DNA of 64,000 bases from Lachnospiraceae bacterium (GTDB taxonomy: Bacteria; Bacillota; Clostridia; Lachnospirales; Lachnospiraceae): NCBI GenBank assembly GCA_017431345.1, contig JAFRLH010000078.1, positions 1-64,000 of the forward strand, written 5' to 3'. Shown here in pieces: positions 1 through 10,101 of the stretch. Both the position numbers and the translations under genes were made by a program. How positions within the stretch are numbered: the stretch's first letter is position 1; every line of letters starts with the position of its first letter. Below the pieces are notes generated by a model. That model was given only the letters and a program-made list of their open reading frames with translations, ran no database searches and was not told where the DNA came from.

Positions 1-180
1 GCGACGTATTCCGTGCATCCATAGTAGAAGGCACAGCCAGAAAGACAGCGGCCATCCGCTGGCATCTCTGGGATATTTAATTGTCAATGATCAAGGTGCT
101 CAATCTGGCACTTGCTGTCCTACAGTAACTTGACGCTATCACTGCGGTGTAAGCATCTGTAAAAAAGTGTTCAAATCAGA

Positions 181-186
181 TATAAT
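181..186 (+). promoter_or_regulatory. Probable -10 box upstream of DAHP synthase
   Basis: A perfect TATAAT lies 33 bases before the start codon at 219. No good -35 is found 17 bases upstream (TGTAAA), so the promoter is weak or activator-dependent, or the call is chance. The first 166 bases contain no gene I can support. Confidence 0.4.
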
Positions 187-218
187 AGTTTCATCAGTTC
201 AACAGGCGAGGAACAGAC

Positions 219-1247
219 ATGTCATTTACATTTGTGCAGGAACTGCCTTCCCCGGGAGCGATCCGGGAAGAGTATCCGCTTCCGAAGCCGTTTGCGGAAA
301 TCAAGCGGCACAGAGATCAGGAAATTGCAGACGTACTGACCGGAAAAAGCGACCGGTTTCTGGTGATTATCGGTCCGTGTTCGGCGGATAACGAAGATGC
401 CGTCTGCGAATACGTGACCCGGCTTGCGAAGGTCAACGAAAAAGTAAAAGACAGACTGGTGCTGGTTCCCCGCATCTATACAAATAAGCCGCGCACTACG
501 GGCTCCGGCTACAAGGGTATCACTTCCCAGCCGGATCCGGAGGGAAAGACCGATTTCAGAGCCGGCCTGATCGCCATGCGCAAGATGCAGATACACGCCA
601 TTGAGGTGTCCGGGCTGACGGCGGCAGACGAGATGCTGTATCCGGACAACTGGGGATATGTGCAGGATATTCTGTCTTACGTAGCCATCGGCGCGCGGTC
701 TGTGGAGGACCAGCAGCACCGGCTGACAGTGAGCGGATTTGATGTGGCATCCGGCATGAAGAACCCGACGAGCGGCGATTTTAATGTCATGCTGAATTCT
801 ATCTATGCCGCGCAGCATCCGCACTCCTTTATCTATCGCGGATGGGAGGTGCAGACCACCGGAAATCCGCTGGCGCACGCGGTTCTGCGCGGGGCGGCCA
901 ACAAACGGGGAGAGAGCAACCCCAACTATCATTATGAGGATATTATCCGCCTTGTGCATCTGTACAATGAGCGGAACCTGAAATATCCGGCAGCCGTCAT
1001 TGATACCAATCACAGCAATTCGGACAAGCAGCATAAACAGCAGATCCGGATCGCGAAGGAAGTCCTGCACAACCGCTATGAGAACCCGGAGATCAGGACG
1101 ATCGTCAAAGGCCTGATGATTGAGAGCTATCTCGAGGAGGGCTGCCAGAAGATCGGAGAGGGCGTTTTCGGCAAATCCATCACGGATCCCTGCCTGTCCT
1201 GGGAAGACTCGGAGCAGCTGATTTATGAGATTGCGGAGCAGGTCTGA
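219..1247 (+). CDS. aroF: 3-deoxy-7-phosphoheptulonate (DAHP) synthase, class I
   Basis: This enzyme condenses phosphoenolpyruvate with erythrose 4-phosphate, the first step of the shikimate pathway in the cytoplasm. The 342-residue protein has the length and motifs of the AroF/AroG/AroH family: GPCS near residue 51, the phosphate-binding PRIYTNKPRT segment, KNPTSGDF, and the metal-binding NHSNSDKQH segment near the C-terminus. The start at 219 follows a purine-rich stretch (GCGAGGAACAGAC). It stands alone in front of glgA with a 68-base gap. Which feedback inhibitor it answers to cannot be read from the sequence, so the isozyme letter is only nominal. Confidence 0.93.
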   Translation: MSFTFVQELPSPGAIREEYPLPKPFAEIKRHRDQEIADVLTGKSDRFLVIIGPCSADNEDAVCEYVTRLAKVNEKVKDRLVLVPRIYTNKPRTTGSGYKGITSQPDPEGKTDFRAGLIAMRKMQIHAIEVSGLTAADEMLYPDNWGYVQDILSYVAIGARSVEDQQHRLTVSGFDVASGMKNPTSGDFNVMLNSIYAAQHPHSFIYRGWEVQTTGNPLAHAVLRGAANKRGESNPNYHYEDIIRLVHLYNERNLKYPAAVIDTNHSNSDKQHKQQIRIAKEVLHNRYENPEIRTIVKGLMIESYLEEGCQKIGEGVFGKSITDPCLSWEDSEQLIYEIAEQV

Positions 1248-1315
1248 CAGAACATCGTACAGCAGGCGGGAAGATGCCCGCATGGTATAGCAAAAAACAA
1301 GACAGGGGGAAAACA

Positions 1316-2773
1316 ATGAAAAACATTTTGTATGCAGCATCTGAATGTGTGCCTTTCATTAAAACCGGCGGCCTGGCGGATGTGGTGGGGTCACTTCCCA
1401 AGGAGATTGACCGCGAGTACTATGATGTGCGGGTGATTCTGCCCAAGTACGGCTGCATGAAGCAGGCCATGAAGGACAAGCTCGAGTATATCACCGAGTT
1501 TTACATGGACTTTGACTGGAAGAGCTGTTATGTCGGCCTGCTGAAAGCGGAGCTGGAAGGCATCACATATTATTTCATCGACAACGAGGAGTATTTCAAC
1601 ACGCCGCGCCCGTACACGGACGACGCGCTCTTTGAGATCCGCAGGTTCGCGTTTTTCTCCAAGGCTGTGCTATCAGCCCTGCCGACACTGAACTTCCGGC
1701 CGGACCTCATCCACTGCCATGACTGGCAGACCGGCCTGGTCCCGGTATACCTGAAGGAGCGCTTCCAGGAGAACGAGTTCTACCGCGGCATCAAGACGGT
1801 CATGACCATTCACAACCTGAAATTCCAGGGCAAATGGAATGTCCAGGATGTGGAGAGCATCACCGGCCTGTCCGGCTACTACTTCACACCGGACAAGCTG
1901 GAGTTCAACAAGGACGCCAACCTCTTAAAGGGCGGACTGGTCTATGCGGACGCTATCACCACCGTGTCCCCGACTTACGCCGAGGAGATCAAGACACCGT
2001 TCTTCGGAGAGGGCCTGGACGGCCTGATGAACGCGCGCTCGGGTGACCTGCGTGGCATCCTGAACGGCATCGACTACACCGACTTCTCACCCGAGGCGGA
2101 CAAATATATCGCAAGACCCTACAACGTCAACAATTTCCGCAAGGAGAAGGTGAAGAACAAGATCGAGCTGCAGAAAGAGCTCGGACTGGGACAGGATGAG
2201 AAGGTCATGCTGATCGGAATCGTCTCCAGACTGACGGATCAGAAGGGCTTTGACCTGATTGCCTATGTTCTGGAGGAGATGCTCTCGCAGGATGCGATCC
2301 AGGTGGTCGTTCTGGGAACCGGTGAAGAGCGCTATGAGAACATGTTCCGCTACTTCGACTGGAAATATTCCGACAAGCTCTCCGCCAACATTTTCTATTC
2401 CGAGGAGCTTTCCCATAAGATCTATGCGGCTTCCGACGCGTTCCTGATGCCGTCTCTGTTTGAGCCCTGCGGTCTCTCGCAGCTGATGTCCTTAAAGTAC
2501 GGCACACTGCCGATCGTCCGGGAGACCGGCGGATTGAAGGATACGGTCGAGCCGTACAACGAGTTCGAGAAGACCGGCACCGGCTTCACCTTCGCGAATT
2601 ACAACGCACACGAGATGATGGCCGCGGTCCGCTATGCGGAACAGATTTTCTATGACAAGAAGCGCGACTGGAACAAGATTGTGGAGCGCGCAATGCAGGC
2701 CGACTTCTCCTGGAAGGTCAGCGCGGGCAAGTATCAGGTGATGTATGACTGGCTGATCGGACCGACCGCCTGA
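1316..2773 (+). CDS. glgA: Glycogen (starch) synthase
   Basis: The enzyme transfers glucose from ADP-glucose to the growing alpha-1,4-glucan of glycogen. The 485-residue GT5 protein has the N-terminal KTGGLADV nucleotide-sugar loop (about residues 15-22), HDWQTGL, and the C-terminal half with FEPCGLSQL and the ETGG loop that contacts the donor. I chose the ATG at 1316 rather than an in-frame ATG at 1274 because AGGGGG precedes it and the protein then starts with the family-typical MKNILYAASE. No other glycogen gene is adjacent. Confidence 0.95.
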   Translation: MKNILYAASECVPFIKTGGLADVVGSLPKEIDREYYDVRVILPKYGCMKQAMKDKLEYITEFYMDFDWKSCYVGLLKAELEGITYYFIDNEEYFNTPRPYTDDALFEIRRFAFFSKAVLSALPTLNFRPDLIHCHDWQTGLVPVYLKERFQENEFYRGIKTVMTIHNLKFQGKWNVQDVESITGLSGYYFTPDKLEFNKDANLLKGGLVYADAITTVSPTYAEEIKTPFFGEGLDGLMNARSGDLRGILNGIDYTDFSPEADKYIARPYNVNNFRKEKVKNKIELQKELGLGQDEKVMLIGIVSRLTDQKGFDLIAYVLEEMLSQDAIQVVVLGTGEERYENMFRYFDWKYSDKLSANIFYSEELSHKIYAASDAFLMPSLFEPCGLSQLMSLKYGTLPIVRETGGLKDTVEPYNEFEKTGTGFTFANYNAHEMMAAVRYAEQIFYDKKRDWNKIVERAMQADFSWKVSAGKYQVMYDWLIGPTA

Positions 2774-2848
2774 AAGCGGACGGGAAATCACCTTTCCGGG
2801 CGGGAGTCCCGGCAGAGTAAGTAATTTAACAGCGGCAAGCATAAGTAC

Positions 2849-4501
2849 ATGGAGCAGGAAAGCAGGAAAAGTGTTATTATGCAGGCCGGAATTCTGGCGA
2901 GCGCGAGCATTATCGTCAGAATCATCGGACTGTTATATCGGGCGCCCCTTACGGCGGTTATCGGCGATGAAGGTAATGGATATTACGGATTTGCCTATAA
3001 TATCTATACCATTATTCTGATGATTTCCTCCTACAGTGTGCCTTCGGCTCTTTCCAAAATCATGGCACAGAAGCTTGCGCAGGGACAGTATCGCAATGCG
3101 CAGCGTGTTTTTCACGCTGCGCTTGTCTATAACATGGCGGTCGGTGTTTTCTTCGGCCTCATTATGTTCTTCGGGGCATCCTGGCTCGTCCCGCCCAACT
3201 CCGTCTCGGTACTCCGTGTTTTTGCCCCGACCATTTTCCTGTTCGGCATTCTCGGGGCGTTCCGCGGCTACTACCAGGCGCAGGGCACCATGGTGCAGAC
3301 CTCCGTATCCCAGATCCTGGAACAGATTGCCAACGCCGTCGTCTCCATCGGCGCGGCTGCGCTGCTGATTCATCTGGTGGCGGATCAGGATGCGACGACG
3401 AAAGCCCGCTACGGTGCGATGGGTTCCGCGCTGGGAACCGGAAGCGGCGTCCTGATCGCATTGCTGTTCATGGGCTGGACCTATTATCTGAACCGGCCTT
3501 ATTACCTGAGAAAGGTGGCTTCCGACCGGACAGAGTATGAGGAGAGCTTCTCTCATGTGATGCGGGAAACGATTCTGGTGATTACCCCGTTTATTCTCAG
3601 TTCCTTCATTCTCAACCTGACCACGGCACTGAATCAGACTGTTTATTCCAAAATCATGATCGGGGCGAGAAATTACGATGAGGCGATTATTTCAACGCTG
3701 TACGGCATTTTCTCGAACAAGGCCGTCGTGATTACCAACATACCGATTTCCATCGCCACGGCTTTTTCCGCGGCCATCATTCCGGGCATCGCTTCCGCAC
3801 ATGCGCAGGGAAAGAGAGAGGATACCCGGCGCAGGGCGCTGGATGCGAAGCGCATGACGCTTCTGATTGCCATTCCGTCCGCGGGCGGACTGATTGCACT
3901 CGCAAGACCCATCACCATGCTCCTGTTTCCGCAGCCGGCATCGCTGCCGATGGCGTCGCGCCTTCTGGCCATGCTGGCCGTGACGGTCGTCTTTTATTCC
4001 ATCTCGACTGTCACAAATGCAGTCCTGCAGTCCATCGGAAGAATGTCGCTTCCGCTGGTTTCCGCGAGTGCGGCGCTGGCCGTCCAGACCATTGTGCTGG
4101 TTGTTCTGATCCGGTACACGAAGCTCAGTGTCTACGCACTGGTGATCGTCAGCATTCTGTATTCGATTCTGATTTTCCTGCTGAACGAGTTTTTCCTGCA
4201 CCGGTATCTGCGGGTGCAGGATGATGTGATCAACATGTATGTCAAGCCGATTGCAGCCGCGCTGATTATGGGCAGCATGGCCTTTTCCGTCTATCATCTC
4301 TGTGCCTGGATCCTGCAGAAGATCGGAATGAAGAGAGAGTATTTCATCAATCTTGTCGCTGTCATTCCGGCGCTGATTGTCGCCGTGCTGGTATATTTCT
4401 TTATACTGATCCGCAGCGGCGCGCTGACGGAAGGAGAAATTCTTCAGCTGCCGAAGGGGCAGGGCATGGTCAGAATCCTCCGGAGACTGCGGTGGATCTG
4501 A
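2849..4501 (+). CDS. Polysaccharide/lipid flippase, SpoVB/MurJ-like (MOP superfamily)
   Basis: A 550-residue integral membrane protein with about 14 hydrophobic segments, resembling the oligosaccharide-flippase/SpoVB branch of the MOP exporter superfamily. These proteins flip lipid-linked sugars (cell wall or sporulation cortex precursors) across the membrane. The N-terminal stretch RIIGLLYRAPLTAVIGDEGNGYYGFAY, split over the first two helices, is typical of SpoVB-like proteins. The start is uncertain: ATG 2849 has little Shine-Dalgarno, while ATG 2879 has AGGAAA at good spacing and would remove ten residues. It converges directly on the rqcH-like gene with only four bases between stops. Confidence 0.85.
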   Translation: MEQESRKSVIMQAGILASASIIVRIIGLLYRAPLTAVIGDEGNGYYGFAYNIYTIILMISSYSVPSALSKIMAQKLAQGQYRNAQRVFHAALVYNMAVGVFFGLIMFFGASWLVPPNSVSVLRVFAPTIFLFGILGAFRGYYQAQGTMVQTSVSQILEQIANAVVSIGAAALLIHLVADQDATTKARYGAMGSALGTGSGVLIALLFMGWTYYLNRPYYLRKVASDRTEYEESFSHVMRETILVITPFILSSFILNLTTALNQTVYSKIMIGARNYDEAIISTLYGIFSNKAVVITNIPISIATAFSAAIIPGIASAHAQGKREDTRRRALDAKRMTLLIAIPSAGGLIALARPITMLLFPQPASLPMASRLLAMLAVTVVFYSISTVTNAVLQSIGRMSLPLVSASAALAVQTIVLVVLIRYTKLSVYALVIVSILYSILIFLLNEFFLHRYLRVQDDVINMYVKPIAAALIMGSMAFSVYHLCAWILQKIGMKREYFINLVAVIPALIVAVLVYFFILIRSGALTEGEILQLPKGQGMVRILRRLRWI

Positions 4502-4505
4502 CACC

Positions 4506-6335
4506 CTACGGTATCTGCGTGAGGGCGGAAATATCCGTGGATGCGAGAATGGAATAGTTGGTGTAATACACGACAAAGCCCGGGCGGGATCCGCCCGGCT
4601 TTTTTACGTTCCGGCGCTCCAGATAATCGATCTCCACTTTGCCCTGATCCCGCCCGCTGGAGTAGTAGGCTGCCAGCGACGCCGCCTCCTCAAAGGCGCG
4701 CTCCGGGACGTCCTCGAATTTCTCACCGCGCGTGCACAGGATCACGTGGGAGCCTGGCATATCATTGGCGTGGAACCAGATGTCCTGCGGCGAGGCAAAA
4801 TGGAAGGTGAGGGTATCGTTCTGGGTATTGTTTTTGCCGACATAGACGTCATACCCGTCCGAGGTGACATAGTGCAGAGGTTTTCCCGGCTCCGGCCTGC
4901 GGCTGCCTTTGCGGCCGCCCGCGGAAGCCTTCCGGAAGCGCTCGCGCTCTTTGTCGGAGGGAAGCGCGTGAGAGCGGATGAGTCCCGCCTCGCGCATCTC
5001 CTCACGGATCTCGGCGAGGTCCGCCTCGTCGGCCGCCAGATCCAGCGCAGTCTGAATGCTTCGCAGATGATCGATTTCCTCCTGCACCTGCGAGGTCAGC
5101 TGGACAAGCGCCTCACTGGTCCGCTTCAGCTTGGTGTAGCGGTCAAAATATCGCTTAGCGTTCGCGGATGCGCTTAAGGCAGGGTCGAGCGGAACCGTCG
5201 TTGTCTCTCCGGTGTACCAGTTTTCCAGCTCCGCGGAGGAAGCACCCTCCGGAATACTGTAAGCGTAGGCAGTGATCAGCTCGCCCCAGACCCGGTACTT
5301 GTCACGCTTTTCCGTGTCCTTCAGCTGCTTCTGCTGCAGATCATATTTGTGGATGTCCCGCTCCAGGATGGTCTGGACGATATGGCGCAGATCCGAGGAC
5401 TTCTGCCGGATGCGGGTCTGCTCATTCTTCTGGGCGTAATAGGTCTCAATCAGTTCGGACACCGTCCCGAAGCGGCGCGACGGCATACCGGCGTAGGTCA
5501 TCAGCGGCACGACGGAAAATTCCGCGGGCGAGACGGGAGAGGGGGCAGTCCCCGCATGATAATAAATGACGGGTGAAAAGCGGCCGGCCTGCACATCCTG
5601 CAGAAGGCCGGTGAAGGCTTCGTAAAGACGGCTGCGCTCCGCCGCTGTCAACGCCGCAGCGCTCTCATCCTGGGACAGCTGCGCCCGCGCGCAGATCTCC
5701 TGCGCCATGACGCGGGAGAAGCCCGTATAGGTGCGCATGATCAGTCCTGCGGGATCTGTGCCCGCACCGGTGAGCCTGTCGGAGAAGCCTTCCTGCGTCT
5801 CGTCAAAGGGATTCAGTTTATTCTGAGTGTCGGGGATAAAATACGGACGCCCCGGCAGAACCTCCCGGACAGAAGAGACCATCTGGGACACGTGCCGGAT
5901 ACTGTCAATAATCTGATCGCTTTCGTCCAGAAAGATGATGTTGGAATGCTTGCCCATCAGCTCGATCAGAAGTGTGTATTCCTTCAGATCGCCCATCTCA
6001 TTGCGGTGCTGCGCGCGGATCCGGACGATCCGCTCCAGTCCGGGCTGCAGAGCCTCCAGAATCAGGGCACCCTGCAGATGCTTGCGCAGAAGCATACAGA
6101 AGGCAGGGGCTGTCAGCGGAGCCGGCTTGTTCTGCTGTGTGAGGTAACACAGCGGAAGCGAGGGGTCTGCGGAGAGAACCAGCCGGGTGCTTCCGCCGCC
6201 CGCGGAAGAGGGGAGCTTTAAAGTCAGAAGCAGCTCGTCCTTCTCCGTCTGCGTGATTTTGCTGATATGTGCGCCGGTCAGGCACCTGTTCAGTTCCTGC
6301 GCAAGGCAGGCTGTCGTAAAGCCGTCAAAAGCCAT
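4506..6335 (-). CDS. rqcH: NFACT-family protein, RqcH (Rqc2) homologue
   Basis: A 609-residue protein with the layout of bacterial RqcH/FbpA: an N-terminal NFACT-N domain (MAFDGFTTACLAQEL onset), central helix-hairpin-helix and coiled-coil regions, and a C-terminal NFACT-R domain with YVGKNNTQND and WFHANDMPGSH. RqcH binds obstructed 50S subunits and adds alanine tails in ribosome quality control; the family is also annotated as fibronectin-binding protein. TAGGAG stands about nine bases before the ATG. It is transcribed toward the flippase gene. Confidence 0.92.
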   Translation of the reverse strand: MAFDGFTTACLAQELNRCLTGAHISKITQTEKDELLLTLKLPSSAGGGSTRLVLSADPSLPLCYLTQQNKPAPLTAPAFCMLLRKHLQGALILEALQPGLERIVRIRAQHRNEMGDLKEYTLLIELMGKHSNIIFLDESDQIIDSIRHVSQMVSSVREVLPGRPYFIPDTQNKLNPFDETQEGFSDRLTGAGTDPAGLIMRTYTGFSRVMAQEICARAQLSQDESAAALTAAERSRLYEAFTGLLQDVQAGRFSPVIYYHAGTAPSPVSPAEFSVVPLMTYAGMPSRRFGTVSELIETYYAQKNEQTRIRQKSSDLRHIVQTILERDIHKYDLQQKQLKDTEKRDKYRVWGELITAYAYSIPEGASSAELENWYTGETTTVPLDPALSASANAKRYFDRYTKLKRTSEALVQLTSQVQEEIDHLRSIQTALDLAADEADLAEIREEMREAGLIRSHALPSDKERERFRKASAGGRKGSRRPEPGKPLHYVTSDGYDVYVGKNNTQNDTLTFHFASPQDIWFHANDMPGSHVILCTRGEKFEDVPERAFEEAASLAAYYSSGRDQGKVEIDYLERRNVKKPGGSRPGFVVYYTNYSILASTDISALTQIP

Positions 6336-6402
6336 GGAAAACTCCTATAAAACCTTTCTCAGAATAATTGTCTCAGAATAAACTTCCCCGGAATGAACTT
6401 CT

Positions 6403-9063
6403 TCATCGGATAAAGTGAAACAGCATGTTGAGTGCCGGAATAATCATAACCAGAAGAAGCGTCAGCACAGAGACTGCGCCGGTCACGTAAAGGCCCGCCG
6501 CTTCCCATCGGGAGCCGGAGCGGTCTTCACGCACGGGACGTCTCCTGCCGAGGATAAAGAGGGCAGCGAGAATGATCAGAGAAAGTGCGCTGGAGACGGC
6601 ACCGATCGTAAAGCCGTCCGGTGTATAGGTCAGAACAAACTCGTTGTGACCGGCCGTGACCGGAAGCATCATCAGGCTGTCGCTGACCTTTCCGATCGGC
6701 ACTTCTTCTGTGCCGCGGCGGCACCGCCAGCCGGGATCCGTGTAGACCGGGAAGAAGGCGAAGCCGTCCCGGTCATAGTCCAGAGAAATCCGGACACTGC
6801 GCCGGCTCATGGTCACCTGCAGGTTCTGGGATCTCGCCCGGTCCAGGCTGAGACTGCAGGCCACTCTGAAAGCGTCCAGATCCAGTACTGCAAGCTGTAC
6901 GCTGGAAACCGCATCGGGAGAAACTGAAAGCGCCTGATCCGTCGTGATCTGTCCGTGGGACACGAGCTTAATGCGCACCGTTCTGCCGGCATCGTAGGAA
7001 CCCAGACACAGGATCCGGTCGTTGTAAAGTGCCGGATACAGCCGGTTGTCGAAGGCTTCAAAATTCGGGACGGCAGCCGGCACATCGTCCACGAAAAGCT
7101 CGCAGTCCGTCAGATTCAGTCCGTACAGATAAAGCGCACTGCTGCCGTCTGTCAGAATTTCGGTTTCGAGAACGCCGTCCGCCGGGACGGGAAGGGTCTG
7201 CGCACTGATCAGATCTTTTGCGGGAAGAAGGCCGCCCTGATCGGAAGTAAAGAAAATCCGGTAGAGAGTGTTCTGGATACCGAACAGGCTTGTGTCCTCC
7301 GCCGCGCGCGACGAAGCGGAGACAAAATCATCCAGAGAGCAGGTGAGTACTTCCGGCAGGCGGTTTTCCGCGGACCGGATCTCATAGCCCTCGACCGTGT
7401 CCAGGAGGCGGTAGAGCGGCTGCGCCGTCTCGTCGTGCTTCCAGAATTCATTCTCAACCGAGGCTTTGGACAACAGAAGATTCTGCTGCAGCAGCGCGTC
7501 GGAGAAGACTGTGCCGCCCGTGTCGCTCATGCGGTCCCAGACCTGTGAGTAGCCGAGCATCTGATTCAGATAGATCTGCGCGGCTGAATTCAGCGGGTCG
7601 TAGTTGCACACGGAGGGCAGTCCGAAGAAAAACGGGAAGTTGCTCCGAAGGCAGGCGTCGGCGAGCTTGGTGCGCTGAAGAAGCGTGCTGGCCGGCAGCG
7701 ATTCGCGCGAGGACCAGGCATCCATGTCCGCGGTGCGGATCTGTGCGTGTGCCTCAGTCAGCAGCGCCGCGTCGTCGGTGCGGTCGCTGACAATATAGAC
7801 GCGTGCCTGCATCAGAATGACCGCGCTCCAGCAGGCGATCAGGGCAAGCATCGCCGGGAGAACCAGCTTTCCGGGCAGGACCTCATCGCAGATTTCCTTC
7901 ATAAAGGCAGCCGACAGAGTCAGAATCAGAAAGACCGGCACAAAGCCGTAGCGCATGGGAAAACTGGAATAATAACCGTTGGCGTAGACCACATTGGTGG
8001 ATTCGACGAAAAACGGCCACAGAGCCAGAAGCATAACATAAACCCGGAAGACGGGGACACCGTACCCATCATTTTTCCGGCCGCTGCCCGGCGCTTTTCT
8101 CTTCAGGAGTGCACAGACAAGACCTGCCGCGAAGACGATGAGCGCGGGAAGAAGACTCTTCAGGATCGTCCATTTGCGGAAGGCTTCCATTCCGGGCTCT
8201 GTGAGGAGTGTCCGGTAATAGTCATCCAGCGGGAAAAAGCGCAGCATGGAGGCCCTGTAAGACCGCAGAATGTTGATGAGCTGCGGCAGAAACAGCACCG
8301 CCGAGAGGCCGAGGGAGAGAAGGGAGAGCAGGACAAAAGAAGAGGCGCCCGCCCTTTTCTTTTCGGGCCGGAGGATCAGCAGCACGCCGCCGGCATAGAG
8401 AATCAGGTAGATGCAGATCGCGTAGGCCTGCGGGATATTCATCACCAGCATCAGCGTCAGATAGAGCAGATAACGCCGGGAGAAGCCGTTTTTCAGCAGA
8501 GGCCCTTCCGATCTCGTGAGCACGCGGTTCAGCTCCAGCATCAGCAGCGGGAAGAAGACAGCCAGATCGATCCAGGAAAAGCCGTAATACTGCATGCAGT
8601 AGCCGCTGAGTGCATAGCCTGCGGAATACAGGATCATCAGAGCCCCGGGAAGACGGCTCTCTCCCGCGAGCAGCTCGTCCTTCTGAAGGAAATACAGGAA
8701 GGTGCAGCCCATGGCGATCAGCTTGATCAGCGTATACCAGATCATGGAGGCCTGCATCGCGCTGCGCGGAATCAGCAGGAAGAAGAGCGAAAACGGGCTG
8801 ACGAGGGAATAATGTGAGAGCGTTCCGGCATAATTGCTCCCCAGTCCGATATTCCAGTTGAAATACAGATCGCTCCGGCCGTGCAGAAAATCCCAGACCT
8901 GATGCAGGATCGGGATGGACTGGGCGACAAAATCACCGCTCCCCAGAAGCCGGTCCCCGAAGGGCATGACGCCCCGCATCGCGCAGAAAGAAAGGAAAAC
9001 GGCCGAGATGACGGCGGCGGTGTACAGGTACAGTTTTAAAGAAGAAGACAGTAGTTTTTTCAT
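6403..9063 (-). CDS. YfhO-family multispanning membrane protein
   Basis: An 886-residue membrane protein: about twelve or more transmembrane helices in the N-terminal half, a long extracellular region, and a last helix near the C-terminus. This is the layout of YfhO, a GT-C-like glycosyltransferase implicated in lipoteichoic acid glycosylation in Bacillus. The segment YYGFSWIDLAVFFPLLMLEL is characteristic. The start at 9063 begins MKKLLSSSLKLYLYTAAV, a natural first membrane segment; a TTG at 9099 would add twelve residues. Neither has a strong ribosome site. Substrate unknown; the GtrA/GT2 pair at 13.2-14.7 kb may supply lipid-linked sugar (inference). Confidence 0.85.
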   Translation of the reverse strand: MKKLLSSSLKLYLYTAAVISAVFLSFCAMRGVMPFGDRLLGSGDFVAQSIPILHQVWDFLHGRSDLYFNWNIGLGSNYAGTLSHYSLVSPFSLFFLLIPRSAMQASMIWYTLIKLIAMGCTFLYFLQKDELLAGESRLPGALMILYSAGYALSGYCMQYYGFSWIDLAVFFPLLMLELNRVLTRSEGPLLKNGFSRRYLLYLTLMLVMNIPQAYAICIYLILYAGGVLLILRPEKKRAGASSFVLLSLLSLGLSAVLFLPQLINILRSYRASMLRFFPLDDYYRTLLTEPGMEAFRKWTILKSLLPALIVFAAGLVCALLKRKAPGSGRKNDGYGVPVFRVYVMLLALWPFFVESTNVVYANGYYSSFPMRYGFVPVFLILTLSAAFMKEICDEVLPGKLVLPAMLALIACWSAVILMQARVYIVSDRTDDAALLTEAHAQIRTADMDAWSSRESLPASTLLQRTKLADACLRSNFPFFFGLPSVCNYDPLNSAAQIYLNQMLGYSQVWDRMSDTGGTVFSDALLQQNLLLSKASVENEFWKHDETAQPLYRLLDTVEGYEIRSAENRLPEVLTCSLDDFVSASSRAAEDTSLFGIQNTLYRIFFTSDQGGLLPAKDLISAQTLPVPADGVLETEILTDGSSALYLYGLNLTDCELFVDDVPAAVPNFEAFDNRLYPALYNDRILCLGSYDAGRTVRIKLVSHGQITTDQALSVSPDAVSSVQLAVLDLDAFRVACSLSLDRARSQNLQVTMSRRSVRISLDYDRDGFAFFPVYTDPGWRCRRGTEEVPIGKVSDSLMMLPVTAGHNEFVLTYTPDGFTIGAVSSALSLIILAALFILGRRRPVREDRSGSRWEAAGLYVTGAVSVLTLLLVMIIPALNMLFHFIR

Positions 9064-9131
9064 AATCAGAATCTTAGCATTCAGGGGGAAAAGGGTCAAT
9101 CGGTGGGAGATGCCCGAAAAAGCCGCATTTC

Positions 9132-9160
9132 TTGACGGCCTAAGTTACAGCCGATATAAT
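9132..9160 (+). promoter_or_regulatory. Sigma-A-type promoter for the yicC operon
   Basis: TTGACG and TATAAT are separated by exactly 17 bases. Transcription would begin near 9167, 44 bases before the yicC start codon. It probably serves yicC-gmk-rpoZ-rimO. Confidence 0.85.
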
Positions 9161-9210
9161 GACTCTGTGTGTGCACACGAGGGTACACCGAAAGGGTGGG
9201 TTATCTGTAT

Positions 9211-10089
9211 ATGATCAGAAGTATGACAGGGTACGGCCGCAGTGAGCTGGTCAGGGGAGACCTCAAATTCACTGTGGAGATGAAATCGGTCAATAACCGC
9301 TATCTTGACATTTCGATAAAAATGCCGAGACAGCTTAATCCGTTTGAGTCGGCCATTAAGGCTGAACTGAAAAAATACATGCAGCGGGGAAAGGTGGATG
9401 TCTTCATTTCTCTGGAAGACCTCGCCGAGTCCAACGTCACCATCCGCTACAACCGGACTGTGGCGCAGCAGTATCTGGATCACCTTCGGCAGATGGCGGA
9501 AGACTTCGGACTGGAGAACGACATCAAGGTCAGTGCGCTCTCCAGATATCCGGATGTTCTGACGATGGAGGAAGAGAGCCCGGACACGTCGGACTACTGG
9601 GAGCCGCTGCGCGAAGCCATTGATCTCGCTGCGCAGCAGTTCTATGAGGCACGCACGCGGGAGGGCGGATTCCTTCGGGACGACCTGCTCGCGAAGCTGG
9701 ATGAGATGCAGGAAAACGTGGAATTCATCACACAGCGGGCACCGGTCATTGTGGAGACCTACCGGAGACAGCTGTACGAGAAGGTGAGCGATCTTCTGCA
9801 GGGCACCGCGATTGACGAGGGACGGATTCTCGAAGAAGTCACCATCTATTCGGACAAGGTCTGCGTGGACGAGGAACTGGTGCGGCTGAGAAGCCACATC
9901 GAAGCAGTCCGGACAGAACTCTCCGGCGACGAGGGCGTCGGCCGCAAGCTGGACTTCATCGCGCAGGAAATGAACCGCGAGTCAAACACGATTCTTTCCA
10001 AGTCGGATGATCTGGCGGTGTCTGACAGGGCTATTGAACTGAAGACCTGCGTGGAGAAAATCCGCGAACAGATTCAGAATATAGAGTAG
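9211..10089 (+). CDS. yicC: YicC/YloC-family endoribonuclease
   Basis: The 292-residue protein opens with the family hallmark MIRSMTGYGR and ends with the DUF1732 signature GRKLDFIAQEMNRE followed by NTILSKS. The family is an RNA-cleaving, stress-related endoribonuclease, usually beside gmk as here. The ATG at 9211 gives the conserved N-terminus; the longer reading from 9169 adds an implausible sequence. GGGTGGG lies about ten bases upstream. First gene of the promoter at 9132-9160; gmk follows after 12 bases. Confidence 0.93.
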   Translation: MIRSMTGYGRSELVRGDLKFTVEMKSVNNRYLDISIKMPRQLNPFESAIKAELKKYMQRGKVDVFISLEDLAESNVTIRYNRTVAQQYLDHLRQMAEDFGLENDIKVSALSRYPDVLTMEEESPDTSDYWEPLREAIDLAAQQFYEARTREGGFLRDDLLAKLDEMQENVEFITQRAPVIVETYRRQLYEKVSDLLQGTAIDEGRILEEVTIYSDKVCVDEELVRLRSHIEAVRTELSGDEGVGRKLDFIAQEMNRESNTILSKSDDLAVSDRAIELKTCVEKIREQIQNIE

Positions 10090-10101
10090 GCAGGAACGCA
10101 A

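Noticed and set aside
222-1340. 372-residue minus-strand open frame
   Set aside because: Antisense shadow of DAHP synthase.
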